A stretch of 64,000 bases of DNA from positions 248,001 to 312,000 of the forward strand of contig MCGE01000006.1 of assembly GCA_002105175.1 (NCBI GenBank). The letters are read 5' to 3'. The stretch comes from Absidia repens (lineage: Eukaryota; Mucoromycota; Mucoromycetes; Mucorales; Cunninghamellaceae). This document shows positions 1 to 10,692 of this stretch, in pieces. The notes under the pieces were generated by a model. The model was not told the origin of the DNA and ran no database searches. It saw nothing but the letters and a program-made list of their open reading frames with translations. The position numbers were made by a program, and so were the translations under genes. Position 1 is the stretch's first letter; each line of letters starts with the position of its first letter.

Positions 1-462
1 GTATCATGTGTGGCTTCGGATAAAGTCAATTTGGTGGATGCAAATGGGAAATCTGCTATTGGAGCTCAACTGGATATCATGTGTGGTTTGACCCCCTGTG
101 ACGAAATCAAAGGCGATGGCGTGTCTGGGAAATACGGTGTCTTCTCGTACTGTGGACCCAAGGAAAAATTGACATGGCTTTATCATTCTTATTCTCAAAA
201 CAACATGGGAGCCTGTGACTTTGAAGGCAATGCTCTCAAGGTGACACCTCGACGAAAACAATCCATTGAGGCGTGTGCTACTATGGAACCGTCTTTTGAA
301 CAAGGATCAGGTGGGGATTCTGCGGACAGCGATAGTGATTCTTCTACCGGCGACCATGGCTCTTCAAAATCTGGTGCCGTTCCTGGATCTTCTGCTATTT
401 ATATTCAACAAGCCTTTTTAGGTGTTTTTTTATTTTCTTTGTTACCACTATTCACTAGTTAG
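1..462 (+). CDS. GH72 beta-1,3-glucanosyltransferase (GAS/GEL family), C-terminal part
   Basis: This is the 3' end of a gene that starts before the window; frame 1 is open from base 1 to the TAG at 460-462. The fragment matches the cysteine-rich X8/CBM43 module found at the C-terminus of Gas/Gel proteins: MCGLTPCDEI, SGKYGVFSYCGPKEKL and GACDFEG, with the spaced cysteines intact. A Ser/Asp/Gly-rich linker follows (residues about 97-130), then a hydrophobic C-terminus (about residues 131-153) typical of a GPI-anchor signal. Family knowledge: GH72 enzymes cut and rejoin beta-1,3-glucan at the outer face of the plasma membrane, and X8 binds glucan. The catalytic GH72 domain lies outside the window, so activity cannot be judged. 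GTG at position 10 is not a real start, because the frame continues to the edge. Confidence 0.85.
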   Translation, partial: VSCVASDKVNLVDANGKSAIGAQLDIMCGLTPCDEIKGDGVSGKYGVFSYCGPKEKLTWLYHSYSQNNMGACDFEGNALKVTPRRKQSIEACATMEPSFEQGSGGDSADSDSDSSTGDHGSSKSGAVPGSSAIYIQQAFLGVFLFSLLPLFTS

Positions 463-554
463 TATGCTTTGCATCCTCCTCTCAATTTGATATAAATACC
501 CTGTCCCCACTTCACTTCAATATAATATATTTTACCCTATCCCTCTCTCTCTCT

Positions 555-602
<48 letters not shown>

Positions 603-2449
603 CATTCAATAAAAAATACTTCTCCTAATTTATTATTGTCGACTTTTGCGTCTTATACTGTTGCTGATATAATATTCCATATGGGTGTGGGTATTTCTTT
701 TACATTATGGTCTTGGTTTATTGATATGATTGATGTAGAAAAAATAGGACTACCTTTATATCAAGTAACCTCGAACAGCCAACACATCACTGAGGTGTTT
801 AGGAGAAATGTGGCTATACTATGGAAATTAGACGAGGGGAAAATCGTATATTGCGGTGTAACTCAGGTTCATTAATCTGATTGGTAGAATGGGAATAGAG
901 AAACATCTCTGATAATACGTGCTGGCGCTTAGGTAAAGTGGTCATAGTGGGGAGCTAGAAAGAAGGCGTTTTGTGAGATAGCTTAAAAAATAGTCATTAT
1001 AACGACTTGCTCATTATGCAATGGGGCATAAGATGGATAATAAAAGAGATATTTTATTGGAACTCTATGATCATAAATAAAATAAGGGGATGATGCTAAA
1101 ATAATTCTATGGTATATGCAATACAGTACAGTGCAATTCAAGAAGAGGACTAGTGAAGGATCTAACAAATGGTAGAAACTTGTGTAATGTCGATGGTAAA
1201 AGAATCTATTGTAAACAACAAGAGAAAGAGTGAAGGATCATGGTTAAAACGATCTATTGTAAAAAACAGGAGAAAGAATAAAGGGGTCATGAAAAAAAAA
1301 GATCTATTATAAAAAAACATATAAAAGAGTAAAGGGGTCAGGGTAAAAAGGGATCTATTGTATTTGTACCGTACAATACAGTACGGTAGAAGGCATGAGA
1401 GGAATGTTGTACGACATCAAGGGAAGCATCTCTTGCACAATGCATGAGAGACTTTAATGAGACATATTTTATTTCGGGTATAAATACAAACTATAGACAA
1501 GCTAACACTAAACTTAGCTAATGAAGGCTCCAAAAAGCCAACTAATGGTGGTCCTAAATCCTGAATCCAAAATGAAAGGGTTTCCCCATGCATCTTGTAA
1601 TCCCTAAGCTGAACCCCCTTCTAAACTATTCCTGATGCTATTCTAAGTCCGACATAATATCACAGAAGTTGAATGGTGGAGGGAAAAAAAATCAAAAAGA
1701 AAGTAGAGCCAGAAAAACTTAAATAGGCGGAAGAGAAAATAAAATATTTCACGTGGGCGGGATGTGAATTGCAGTCTGGTTTTCTCCAATAGCCCTTTTA
1801 AAAATAATTTCCAGAATGCGGTGGTTTTGCTAGATATAACAAGATGCATTTATTAGATTAACGATACTGCTCATAATAGCTATGTAATTTCTTTTTCCCG
1901 TTGATGTGATGTGATATCGTTAATGCTGTATGAATTATATTTTACATAATTTATGATATCATAATGTTTCTCACCGATTCGGAGGAGACTGTACACTTCA
2001 AAATGACCATGGTAAACCGTCATTGCTGATATAAAGTGAGGAAAACATTCCCCAATGACTTAATTTGATTCTACATAGAGTTTTACGCATATTCAGTTGG
2101 TTTCAAGGGCAAGCCACCAAAGCTTGAACTCATATCAGCTAGTCGAGTATTTGATTACCATATATGGATCTTTCGCAAAATTCAAAATTAAGACCTCTAC
2201 ATAATACCGTCAGGTCATCGAGTTGGCAATAGCAACTGTATCGCTTACATTCCCAGAAACGAAACAAAATATAAAGCAACAAAAATTAAGCATATGACTA
2301 AAAACCATACAACTGCCTGAAACTAGATGTTCCATATACACCTATACACCGGGGTTTAAATGCATACCCCAGCCACTCATTTTTCCATTATTCTGTGACA
2401 GAAGCCATATTTTTTAATTCATGTTCCCCACTTGTTCACCATTACACGA
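463..2449. other. Intergenic region with 42-T tract and repeat copy A1
   Basis: No gene is supported here. A CT microsatellite (about 542-557) runs into an unbroken run of 42 T (558-599), just downstream of the glucanosyltransferase gene. A 79-codon open frame at 636-875 begins with TTG and resembles nothing I recognise. Dispersed repeat A1 fills about 1190-1775. The rest (1776-2449) is AT-rich and should hold the RPA43 promoter. Confidence 0.6.
1190..1775 (+). repeat. Dispersed repeat family A, copy A1
   Basis: This copy has the full family A layout. First come four degenerate units of about 50 bp containing ATCTATTGTA (near 1204, 1252, 1302 and 1353). The conserved head follows (about 1480-1590, including AATCCAAAATGAAAGGGTTT). 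Then comes the A-specific tail (CATGCATCTTGTAATCCC and CTAAGTCC), a purine-rich stretch, and an end block CACGTGGGCGGGATGTGAA at 1750-1768. Related copies lie near 4.1, 7.0, 16.5, 23.3, 46.8 and 57.9 kb. No coding capacity and no clear terminal inverted repeats were seen. Confidence 0.75.
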
Positions 2450-3378
2450 ATGCCAAAGGACGACAAGAAACGCAAACACAAACATGACAAGAAGGAAAAA
2501 CAGGGACATAAAGAGCACAAGAACTCTTCTATTATTATGAAAACGAAACTACGTCGCAGTTCAGTACAAACGACTTCGTCCTCTTTTTCTGAAGTGGTCA
2601 TCACGTTATATATTCACCTTGCACCAATGTGGTCGGGCAAGCCTATGGATGGTGTCAACGAAATCTTGAACGCATTTTTGATGAAGTAAGTTGTAGTTAT
2701 GGTTATCACCTATTTAAAAAGTGATTTATGGAAGTCAGCCTGCTCACGTGTCTTGCGCCGGGGGGGGTATGGTTACTATGTGGTTAGACACGTCCCTGAA
2801 GTAGACGGTATAGTTTTGGCTCACTCTGATATTGAACTTATGTCTGAAAAGGGAAAGGTACTCTACGACTCTCCATTCTGCCACTTTTTCATCACCGCTA
2901 GGTTATTGGTATGGAAACCAAAGAAAGGTTCCAAATTAGGTAAGAAACAGCAATACTTCACTGTGTCAAATGCGTCTAATGGATGTATTTTCTTTATAGT
3001 GGGACGTATCAATTTGCAATCACAGGATCATATTGGTCTTCTTATATATGGCACATTCAATGCCTCTATTCCCAAATCTCGTATTTCGAGCGACAAATAC
3101 GAATGGCGCCCCTCAGAAGAAGACGGTGATGATGATGGTGAAGAAAATGATGATCAGATTCGGAATCAACATGGTGAATGGGTGGTCAGGTCATCAGGTG
3201 ACAGTATTGGTGGTGATAAGGGGTCTCTGGAATTTAGCGTTATGGAGTAAGTCCGAAAACGATAAAACGAATGATAGCAAAGTATAACAATCTCTCTTAC
3301 GTGTGCGATTTTTTGTTTTTGTTTTTACATAGTATAATTGAAGCAAACGATATTTTGACAGTGACAGGGACTTTGTAG
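2450..3378 (+). CDS. RPA43: RNA polymerase I subunit RPA43
   Basis: Exons are 2450-2685, 2788-2939, 3000-3246 and 3333-3378; every junction is GT-AG and the frame closes on TAG. RPA43 forms the stalk of RNA polymerase I with RPA14 and contacts the initiation factor Rrn3 in the nucleolus (family knowledge). A lysine-rich N-terminus is followed by the Rpb7-N-like segment (LYIHLAPMWSGKPMDGVNEI, then VDGIVLAHSDIEL) and the OB-fold signature VGRINLQSQDHIGLLIYGTF with NASIP. Next come an acidic linker and a C-terminal strand ending ILTVTGTL, the usual RPA43 ending. The start is the first ATG in frame (MPKDDKKRK); codons upstream of it use TTG only. The short last exon was placed because it restores the conserved ending. 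Confidence 0.9.
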
Positions 3379-3984
3379 AACAAAGATTGATTAGTATCTA
3401 CTATATTATTTTCTTCTTCTCATAGTAATATTTATTATCATCTCTATCCTCCCATTTCCTACATCTCCATTGTTTATTCTGTTATCACCCCCCTCTGCAT
3501 ACATTCACTGAAAAAAGCATTCTTTGTTTTAATCATTATAGTCATTGTTATTACCTATTCATGAAAATAAAATAAAATTTCAAACCCAATGTATTTTTTC
3601 ATCTTGATTGATCAAGGATTTGGGCAACGCTCCACTCCATTTTGCACTCACAAATTCCCAATTTATTAGTGAGATTACACGTGTCCCTTTCAAATTGAAG
3701 GGTGAAATAAAAAAAGTTGTACTGTCGCCTTCTTTTTGTCTTTACTTGCATTATGGTATGAAATGTTTGCTAACGTATTTATTTCTTCCCTATGGTATGC
3801 CTATCTTATCATAGGTTTACCTTCTTGTTATTGTGATCCAGTTTGACGTAAAACCACTTTTACCTTCTTGGATTTTGTACTTTTTTTTGTGCTCGTAGCT
3901 TTAAACAAGAGAATTTCCACCATGGCTCTTCCTCAAAAATTCATAACCCAATGCACAAGAGCTACCAAGAAAAATATTTCACAC

Positions 3985-4260
3985 CTCGTCAACGTGAAAA
4001 TTTTTTCGCCCTTTTGTTCGTCCTCTCTCTTTTCTTTTTTTCTTTTTCATCACATTTGTAACCCTTTTGAGGTTTTAATGGACTTAGCTTGATGTTAGGA
4101 CTAGTGTAGAAGTGGTTTCAATTCAGGTTTCAAGATGCATGGGGAAACTCTTTCAATATGGATTCAGGATTTGGAACCACCATTAGTTTGCTTTTTGAAG
4201 CCTTCATTAGCTTTAGTTTAGTGTTATCTTTTCCATAATTTGTATCTATAACTAATAATA
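3985..4260 (-). repeat. Family A repeat, copy A2 (partial)
   Basis: Read on the minus strand, this stretch carries the family A head and tail in diverged form (TCCATATTGAAAGAGTTTCC and CATGCATCTTG). It stops where copy B1 begins. A degenerate end block may lie near 3985. The subrepeat array is absent. Confidence 0.65.
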
Positions 4261-4261
4261 T

Positions 4262-4905
4262 CACAGTTTTTTATTAAAGTGTGGGTTTTGATGGGATAGG
4301 ATATAGACTCTGCCATTTCGCACTATGGTGGGCAGCCCCTTGGGGCCCAACCGTCGTGCTCAGCGCGTCGTCAATGGGTTTTTTTTGTGTGCTGAAATAA
4401 TAGTTTACTTGGAAGGCGTCGGAGAGATTAGAGTTTGATTATATAGGGGTTGCAACTGCCTTTCCACTGGAAAATAAAACGAATTATGCGAATTACGTTG
4501 GACTGCGCAGCACTATGGTAATCATGGCGATTGCCCCTTCATTTAATTTTTATTTGCATTTCACAAAAAAAAAAAGGCTGAACGATTCAGGCTCCGCGTT
4601 TGCTTTCTATTTTTTTTTGGCCCCCATTTTTTTCCCCTCTCTTTTTCTTTCTTTTTCCTTCATATAGTCTGAATGATATGATGGCAAGGCTCATTGGGGT
4701 ACTGGTGATCTAGGATTAGTGTTAGAACTTGAATTAGGGGCGTTTTTAAAAACGCAAAACAAACATCATGGGAAAACCCTTTCATTTTGGATTCGTGTTT
4801 TACGATCACCATGAGATTAGCTTTGCCATAGTTATCGCTGAACCACCAATAATTTAGTTTTGTGTTAGTTTGTCATAGTTTGTAACTTCATCTAAATAAA
4901 ATAGG
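4262..4905 (-). repeat. Dispersed repeat family B, copy B1
   Basis: On the minus strand it begins with the head shared with family A, then the B-specific tail: CATGATGTTTGTTTTGCGTT, GGGGCAATCGCCATGATTAC, GGAAAGGCAGTTGCAACC and GACGACGCGCTGAGCACGAC. It ends near CATCAAAACCCAC. The same order recurs on the plus strand at 6360-6915 and 31035-31690. Confidence 0.75.
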
Positions 4906-5055
4906 CTTGTCTCTTTTTATCGTTAGTTTCTTTGTTATAAGTTTACATTGTTTGTTTTGACGAATGGGTATACATGCAAATAGAAATAAATTGCTGTGTT
5001 TGGGTGCGTGGAAAGGAAATGTGCAGGATATTAAGATGACTTCGTCCACCATCTC

Positions 5056-5484
5056 ATGTATATATTTGAACGTAGAAAAAAAATTAGCCATGTGTTTGTG
5101 TAATAAAAATCGCACTACAGAATATTTAGTTTGTTAGCCCCTCTGTATTGCATACCTAGATGGGTTATGTAGAGTAGCAATGGTGGGGAAAGTGATATTT
5201 GTATACCTACAATTCCTTTTCAGCGAAAAATGGCGTCTATTTCAAATTTTTACTCAAGTCGACCTGAAATCAATATAGAAACGTTGAAAGACACATTGCG
5301 AGCCAACTTTAGTAGATCAGGAATGTGTACTGTATATATTTAGGCGTAGAAAAAAAAAAACAAGCATGAAAAAAACAGGCATGTGCTTGTGTAAAAAAAG
5401 TATAGAGTATTTAGTTTATTGGGTCCTCTGCATTTCATACCGAAGAGGGTTATATAGGGTCTCAGCTTATTTCCAGCGAAAAAT
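5056..5484. repeat. Imperfect direct duplication, period about 270 bp
   Basis: Segment 5056-5232 is repeated at about 5328-5484. Shared landmarks in the same order are TGTATATATTT, CGTAGAAAAAAA, a CATGTG(T/C)TTGTGTAA block, AGTATTTAGTTT or its variant, GGGTTAT(A/G)TAG, and CAGCGAAAAATG. Neither copy has coding potential. Confidence 0.55.
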
Positions 5485-6359
5485 GATGATTTCCATGAGT
5501 TTACAAATAAATCACTCTCAGTGATTGTGCCTCAGTGGGGTGCAGGAGTAATGATCTTCTCTAGTTTAGCAATTTCATTCTCAGAGCTATCTTGGAATAA
5601 GGAGAAAATTGGATGAATTGATTGGCGGAAAGGAGAAATAGAGGCATGGGATTGGGTAGAAGGCCGGCAAAAAGCAACTGCGTTCTAGCACTGGTAAGTT
5701 AGCTGGGGGTTAAAAATTTCATGACACTTTGTCTGTAATGCGGTTCAATAAAGCAGCATCCAAAAGTTTCACTGTACCGAGTACTGTCTCTTTATATACA
5801 CATATTCTTCGCTCCCCGCAAGTTGTCGCTGCCTTTAAATTAAAACTTTTTTTAACTTATTCCACACTCATAAAAGAAAACTATGTCGGCAACTTAGCAG
5901 AAAGAGTTCCTGGTAGTCAAAAATGACCCACAGCGTATCTCTAATGTTTCCAAATTGATACAGGGTCAATTTAAGCAAAAAAAAAAAAAAAAAAAAAAAA
6001 ATTGAAAATTTTCAATGATTCCATTTTGGGCACATTTCAGGGCTAAATGTACCGTAGGCGTCAACGTTAGGCGTGATCACTGATCACAATTTTTTTGCAA
6101 AGGTGGTTGGATAATGCCAAGTGTCGATTTTCTGAAAATTTGAAAATTTGGTTGGAGAATCAATTCCCATCATTAGCACTTTATAGAACTCTGCCGTGAC
6201 ATTTTTTTCATGTAAACCCTTGCTTATTTTCCTTTCAACGCACAAATAGAAATAGTGTAGAGAAGCTGTCTTCATCTTCAAACAGTTCTTTTTCTCTCTC
6301 ACACACGCACAAGATTTTTTTACACCCATATATACCGTGTCCATACAAAATGACAAATA

Positions 6360-6915
6360 AACACATGAAAAAGACTAATGGTAAAAAGAATAGACATATT
6401 TAATTCAAATAAAGATATAAGCTATAACAACGAATACTAAGCTAACCTAATAAAGGTTCACTAAAACCATTCTAAGCTGTAGACTAATCTAATGGGGTCA
6501 AATTCCTAAATCCAAAATGAAAGGGTTCCCCATGATGTTTGTTTTGCGTTTTTTAAAACACCCCTAATTCAAGTTCTAACTCTAATCCTAGATCACCAGC
6601 ATCTTGCCAACATATCATTCAGACTTTGATGAAAGAAAAAAAAAAAGTAAGAAAGAAAAAGAAAGAAAAGAAAACTGAGGAAGGGGAGGGGCAATAAAAA
6701 AAATAGAGAACGATGCGGCGTTTGAATCATCCAGTCATTTTACTGTTATATCAACAAAATTTAATTGGTGGGGCAATCGCCATAATTACCGCATTGGTTT
6801 GTAGTCCAACATGATCCACATAGTTTGTTTTGCATTCCAATGGAAAGGCAGTTGCAATCCCTACGTAATCAAACCCTAATCTCTCTGGCGCCTTTCAAGT
6901 AAGCTATTTCATTTT
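6360..6915 (+). repeat. Family B repeat, copy B2
   Basis: The shared head (AATCCAAAATGAAAGGGTTC) is followed by the B tail with GGGCAATCGCCATAATTACC and GGAAAGGCAGTTGCAATCC, up to CTTTCAAGTAAGC. The distal B part with the GACGACGCGCTGAGC block is missing; family A sequence in the other orientation takes over at about 6916. It forms an inverted pair with B1. Confidence 0.7.
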
Positions 6916-7340
6916 GGAATCAAGACTCGGGACCACCATAAGTTGACCTTTTGGAGCCTCCGTTAACTTGACCTAGTTGTAGTTTATCTTTAGTTCCTAT
7001 ATATTTACCAATAAAATGGTTCTCTTTTTACATGCTTCAATGAAAAACATTCCATTAGTCACTCTCATGTCTTGTACAATAAATCCTTTATTTACTCTCA
7101 CTGCCCTTTTTGATTAATGTAAACTGCGGTTATTCTTCAATAACAAACGCACCTCCAATCTCTATTACGCCTTGAGCAGTATATTAGGTACTTTTGCGAT
7201 CGCGTCTTTAAGTTAGTGCTGTCTATTCTTCTGAGCTCCCATTAGTCTTCCTGTTATTCCCACATACCACCTCTATTTGATCCTCCCTTTAGGTCACTTG
7301 TGGCAAAGAGCCTCTCGACTTTAGTTCAGTCCTACTAATA
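6916..7340 (-). repeat. Family A repeat, copy A7 (head and subrepeat side only)
   Basis: On the minus strand this reads as A subrepeat-like sequence, then the head, ending at ATCCAAAATGAAA exactly at the junction with B2. Landmarks on the plus strand are GGTTCTCTTTTTACATGCTTC and CTCTCATGTCTTGTACAATA. The A tail is absent. Confidence 0.6.
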
Positions 7341-7734
7341 TACTTTAATAAAATACCTTATTATTAGTTAATCATCCTATTTCCCATATGATAGTGAAAA
7401 GTGTCGTTTTTGTTGACCTTTGGTCAGTGCTTTATCGAGCACCTGATTTCTAGTTCACCCACCTTGTCCACTTCTGCCCACCTCCCTCCTTGAAAACTTA
7501 AGGGACTGGTTGGCAGTCCTGGATCATTTAATATAAAAGTGTAGGCATACTGTTGCTCTATCAATCAATAATGAAGCTAAGCTATGTCACCAGTGTAATC
7601 TTCCCCATTAAATATTAGATTTCGCTTGACTAGACATGCTGTATACATCAATAAATTGGTTTTATTGCGTAGTGCCTAATATGATAATAAAAGCCTCACA
7701 TAAAAACCCAAACAAAAATCTTTAGTAGGAGATA

Positions 7735-7860
7735 ACCATCAAAGTGCGACATGGCATCCGCTCACAAAAAACGCCGGTCGAGGTTGCCGCCCACTATAGT
7801 GTAAAATATGGTGAGTGTCTGATTCCATTCCATCAAAACCCGCACATCAATAACAGTAAC
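7735..7860 (+). repeat. Family B distal fragment B5
   Basis: This is a diverged piece of the B end, recognisable by a CTCACAAAAAACGC-like start, the TGCCGCCCACTATAGTG block and CCATCAAAACCCGCAC. It lacks the head. Confidence 0.45.
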
Positions 7861-8456
7861 AACCCCTCTGGCATCCGATAGACCTTTTTTTTAGGGGTGT
7901 GTGCGTGTAAGTGTTGGAATGTTTAAATCCCGTAGAACCTTTTATTTTTTGAATATGAGGATATAAAAAGAAGTGATTCAAGCCATGCCCGATAAATTAG
8001 ATTTTCAACTATAATATTTTCGTAGCCACTGATGAAATATAAAGAAATGTGCACTGGTTATAGAAGCATAGTCCGATCAATAATAAAAGACAGAGTATCA
8101 TGGTTACAATTTTCTGAAGTGTATCATAATGTTTAGACGTATATAGTATTTCCGTGATTTAATGCACATATGGATGAAGAGAAATGCGTTTCGCTAAATT
8201 GGATGCCTTATATATAGGCATATATTTAGGGACAAAAAAAAAACATTCGCATATAAATGAACCCTTATTTCCATTTTCCCGTCCCAAACGTCAGTTCCTT
8301 GTTCCAGCCCATAGACAAATCTTAATTGTAACATATAATAACCTTTTTAAATAGATATTTTTTTATTTGCATACATGAATAAAATAAAATAAAAAACAAC
8401 AAAAAAACTAAACTAATGAAAATAATGTAAAAAAAAGAAGAAATCATTCATCTATC

Positions 8457-10205
8457 CTAATTTGCTTCAGCTTCTAAAACAGTACCACGCTTGATCTTGC
8501 CCCAACCAATAAGACTATGATAAATAATAAAGAGTTAGTATATTACATTATAAGAGAGAGAGTAATGGTAATTCTTCATCAATAATTTCAACTTACCGCC
8601 AATGTCGTTCAATCTTTCTGGATAAGGCAACCTTGTCACCGACTTCTGTACAAGTGGGACCGGTCAACACAATCTTGGCCAAATCCGCCTTGACACCCAC
8701 CACACGACCACCTGTAGACACTGACCCAATGTTCACCAATAACAATTCGTTCTTGGTCAATTTCGACACCTTGGCCTGTTTCTTATCATCAGTCTTGACA
8801 CCCAACAAGCGACGTAACAAAAAGTACGAAATTTCCAATTCAGTATAAATGGAAGGCAGAGTACCAGGGTAGCCAAGCACTTGACCCACCAAACGATCCC
8901 CACGACACAAGGTAGGATCCATTTGTGTACCGACACCAATCAATCCACCAGGCACAGCAAAGTTGAGTTTGTTTGTTTCAGCGGCCAACGTCAAAATCTT
9001 GGACAGAATGGGTCGGGCCCGGATCTTGCCTTCTTGGTCCTTGATGATCACACCAGGTCGCACTTCGATTTCATCACCAATCTTCAACACACCCTTCAAA
9101 ATAGAACCACCCGCCACACCACCTTGCAGTTGCTTGACATCGGCACCGGGTTTGTTAATATCGAAAGAACGGATCACAATCAATCGAGGGTCGGCAGTGA
9201 AGTCACGAACTGGCACAGGAATCTTCTTAGTGATGTATTCGTTGATGGCATCAATGTTGTATTTCAATTGAGCAGATATGGGAATCACAGGGGCACCATC
9301 GGCGACAGTACCTATACACAATGAAGAAATCATAAATATACAACTATCATCATCATCAACACACACACATACATAGTGCACTTTCCCCGTTTTACCTTTT
9401 ACAAAGGCCAAAATATCTTCATGTTGTTCTTGAGCGGCCTTATCCTTGACCAAATCCACCTTATTTTGCAGAATGATGACATGTTTGAGTTTCATGATTT
9501 CAATAGCAGCCAAATGTTCAGAGGTTTGAGGTTGGGGACAGGATTCGTTACCGGCAATCAGCAAAAGGGCAGCGTCCATTACCGCAGCACCTGACAACAT
9601 GGTAGTCATAAGAATATCGTGCCCGGGACAATCGACAAATGAGACATGGCGCACCAATTCGTATTTTCCGCCGCAGCCTGGTCGTTCACAAGGTGGGTTA
9701 TCTTCTTTGGCTGACCCATATGACCGATAGCAACCTGGACGAGGGCATTCTTCATTGCTACACTTGTAGATTTTGGCATTGGCATAACCCAACTTGATGG
9801 TAATGTTTCTTTCCATTTCATTTTTGAATCGCACAGTCTATGTCAGTCAAAAAAAAGGGGGGTGGATAAGCGTGTGAGTATCTCCTACGCTGCACATAGC
9901 CATCGCATGTATCGAATCAATTAGTACCTGCACTCCAGAAATAGCCTTGACGACAGTTGATTTACCGTGAGCGACGTGACCGATCGTACCTAAACAACAT
10001 CAAAAAAAAAGAAGAAAGAAAAGTCAAAATTTGCTGGTCGGTCTTTCGCAAAAGAGAGGCTGGGGACTTTCGTCGTGTAGTCGTTTCCAGGTCATAAATT
10101 TTCATTACCGATATTGATAGTCGCTTGCTTGGAAATGACTTCAGGAGACAAAGGTGTCAACTTGGTCACATCAATATTAGCAGCTGCGGTTTCCGTTTCG
10201 GCCAT
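8457..10205 (-). CDS. GCD11: Translation initiation factor eIF2 subunit gamma
   Basis: Exons on the minus strand are 10205-10109, 9989-9928, 9837-9396, 9311-8597 and 8514-8457, giving 457 aa. eIF2 gamma is the GTPase subunit that delivers initiator Met-tRNA to the 40S subunit. Visible motifs are the P-loop in [12 protein letters not shown] (split over the first intron), the zinc-knuckle region with [19 protein letters not shown] and [21 protein letters not shown] (G3), QNKVDLV (G4), [11 protein letters not shown] (G5), and the C-terminal domains ending [15 protein letters not shown]. Length and order match the family. The start ATG gives [13 protein letters not shown] and precedes the conserved [18 protein letters not shown]. 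Confidence 0.96.
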
Positions 10206-10692
10206 ACTAATAGATATAAAAACGAATGTTTAGTAAACGATCTATGTTGGTAAGTGCTGGTGTCGCAGAAGTAAGAATGACCCAAAAGTTTTATATACAG
10301 ATATTGGTGAGTCGTTGTTTCGAGGAGAAAGGTGGGGAGGCGAGATTATTTACCTGTATTGATGTATATGTTAAATACTAGAAAAAGAGAGAGAGAAAAA
10401 AAAAAGAGTGGTGAATGAAAAACAAGATTTTTTTTTCGAAGATATTCACAGTCACCGCCTACCAAAAAAAAAAGAGAGAGCGGACCTTCGCCGCAAACAT
10501 TGACGCAGCATTGAAGCACTCATTGTGACCCACCTTCAGTAAGAAGCTCAGGTGATCGAAAAGATAATAAATACAGAATGATGTAAAGGATTTTTTTTTA
10601 TTCAATGATACAAAAGTCAAATAGAGATAGGAAGGAGGGCGAAAAACGGGGAGAAGAATACTAACTAATAAAATACCTAACTAATGATCGGC
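10206..10692. other. eIF2 gamma 5' leader with candidate UTR intron; OST1 3' flank
   Basis: On the minus strand, CAATACAG/GTAAAT at 10354/10353 and CTATTAG one base before the eIF2 gamma ATG (ending at 10207) would make a 5'-UTR intron of about 147 nt. This is inferred from splice-site sequence only. The remainder, up to the OST1 stop at 10693, contains purine-rich low-complexity runs and no gene. Confidence 0.4.

Larger units (their letters stand above)
3379..8456. other. 5-kb gene-free block of dispersed repeats
   Basis: This is the largest gene-free stretch in the window. It holds A2 (-), B1 (-), a local direct duplication (5056-5484), B2 (+), A7 (-) and a B tail fragment near 7.75 kb. 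It also holds an A tract near 5977-6000 and many short A/T runs. All open frames are short and unconserved. The part from about 7900 to 8456 is AT-rich sequence downstream of the eIF2 gamma gene, where I see nothing specific. Confidence 0.6.

Noticed and set aside
636..875. 79-codon plus-strand frame after the 42-T tract
   Set aside because: It starts with TTG, has no recognisable motif, no supporting splice context, and lies in AT-rich intergenic sequence.
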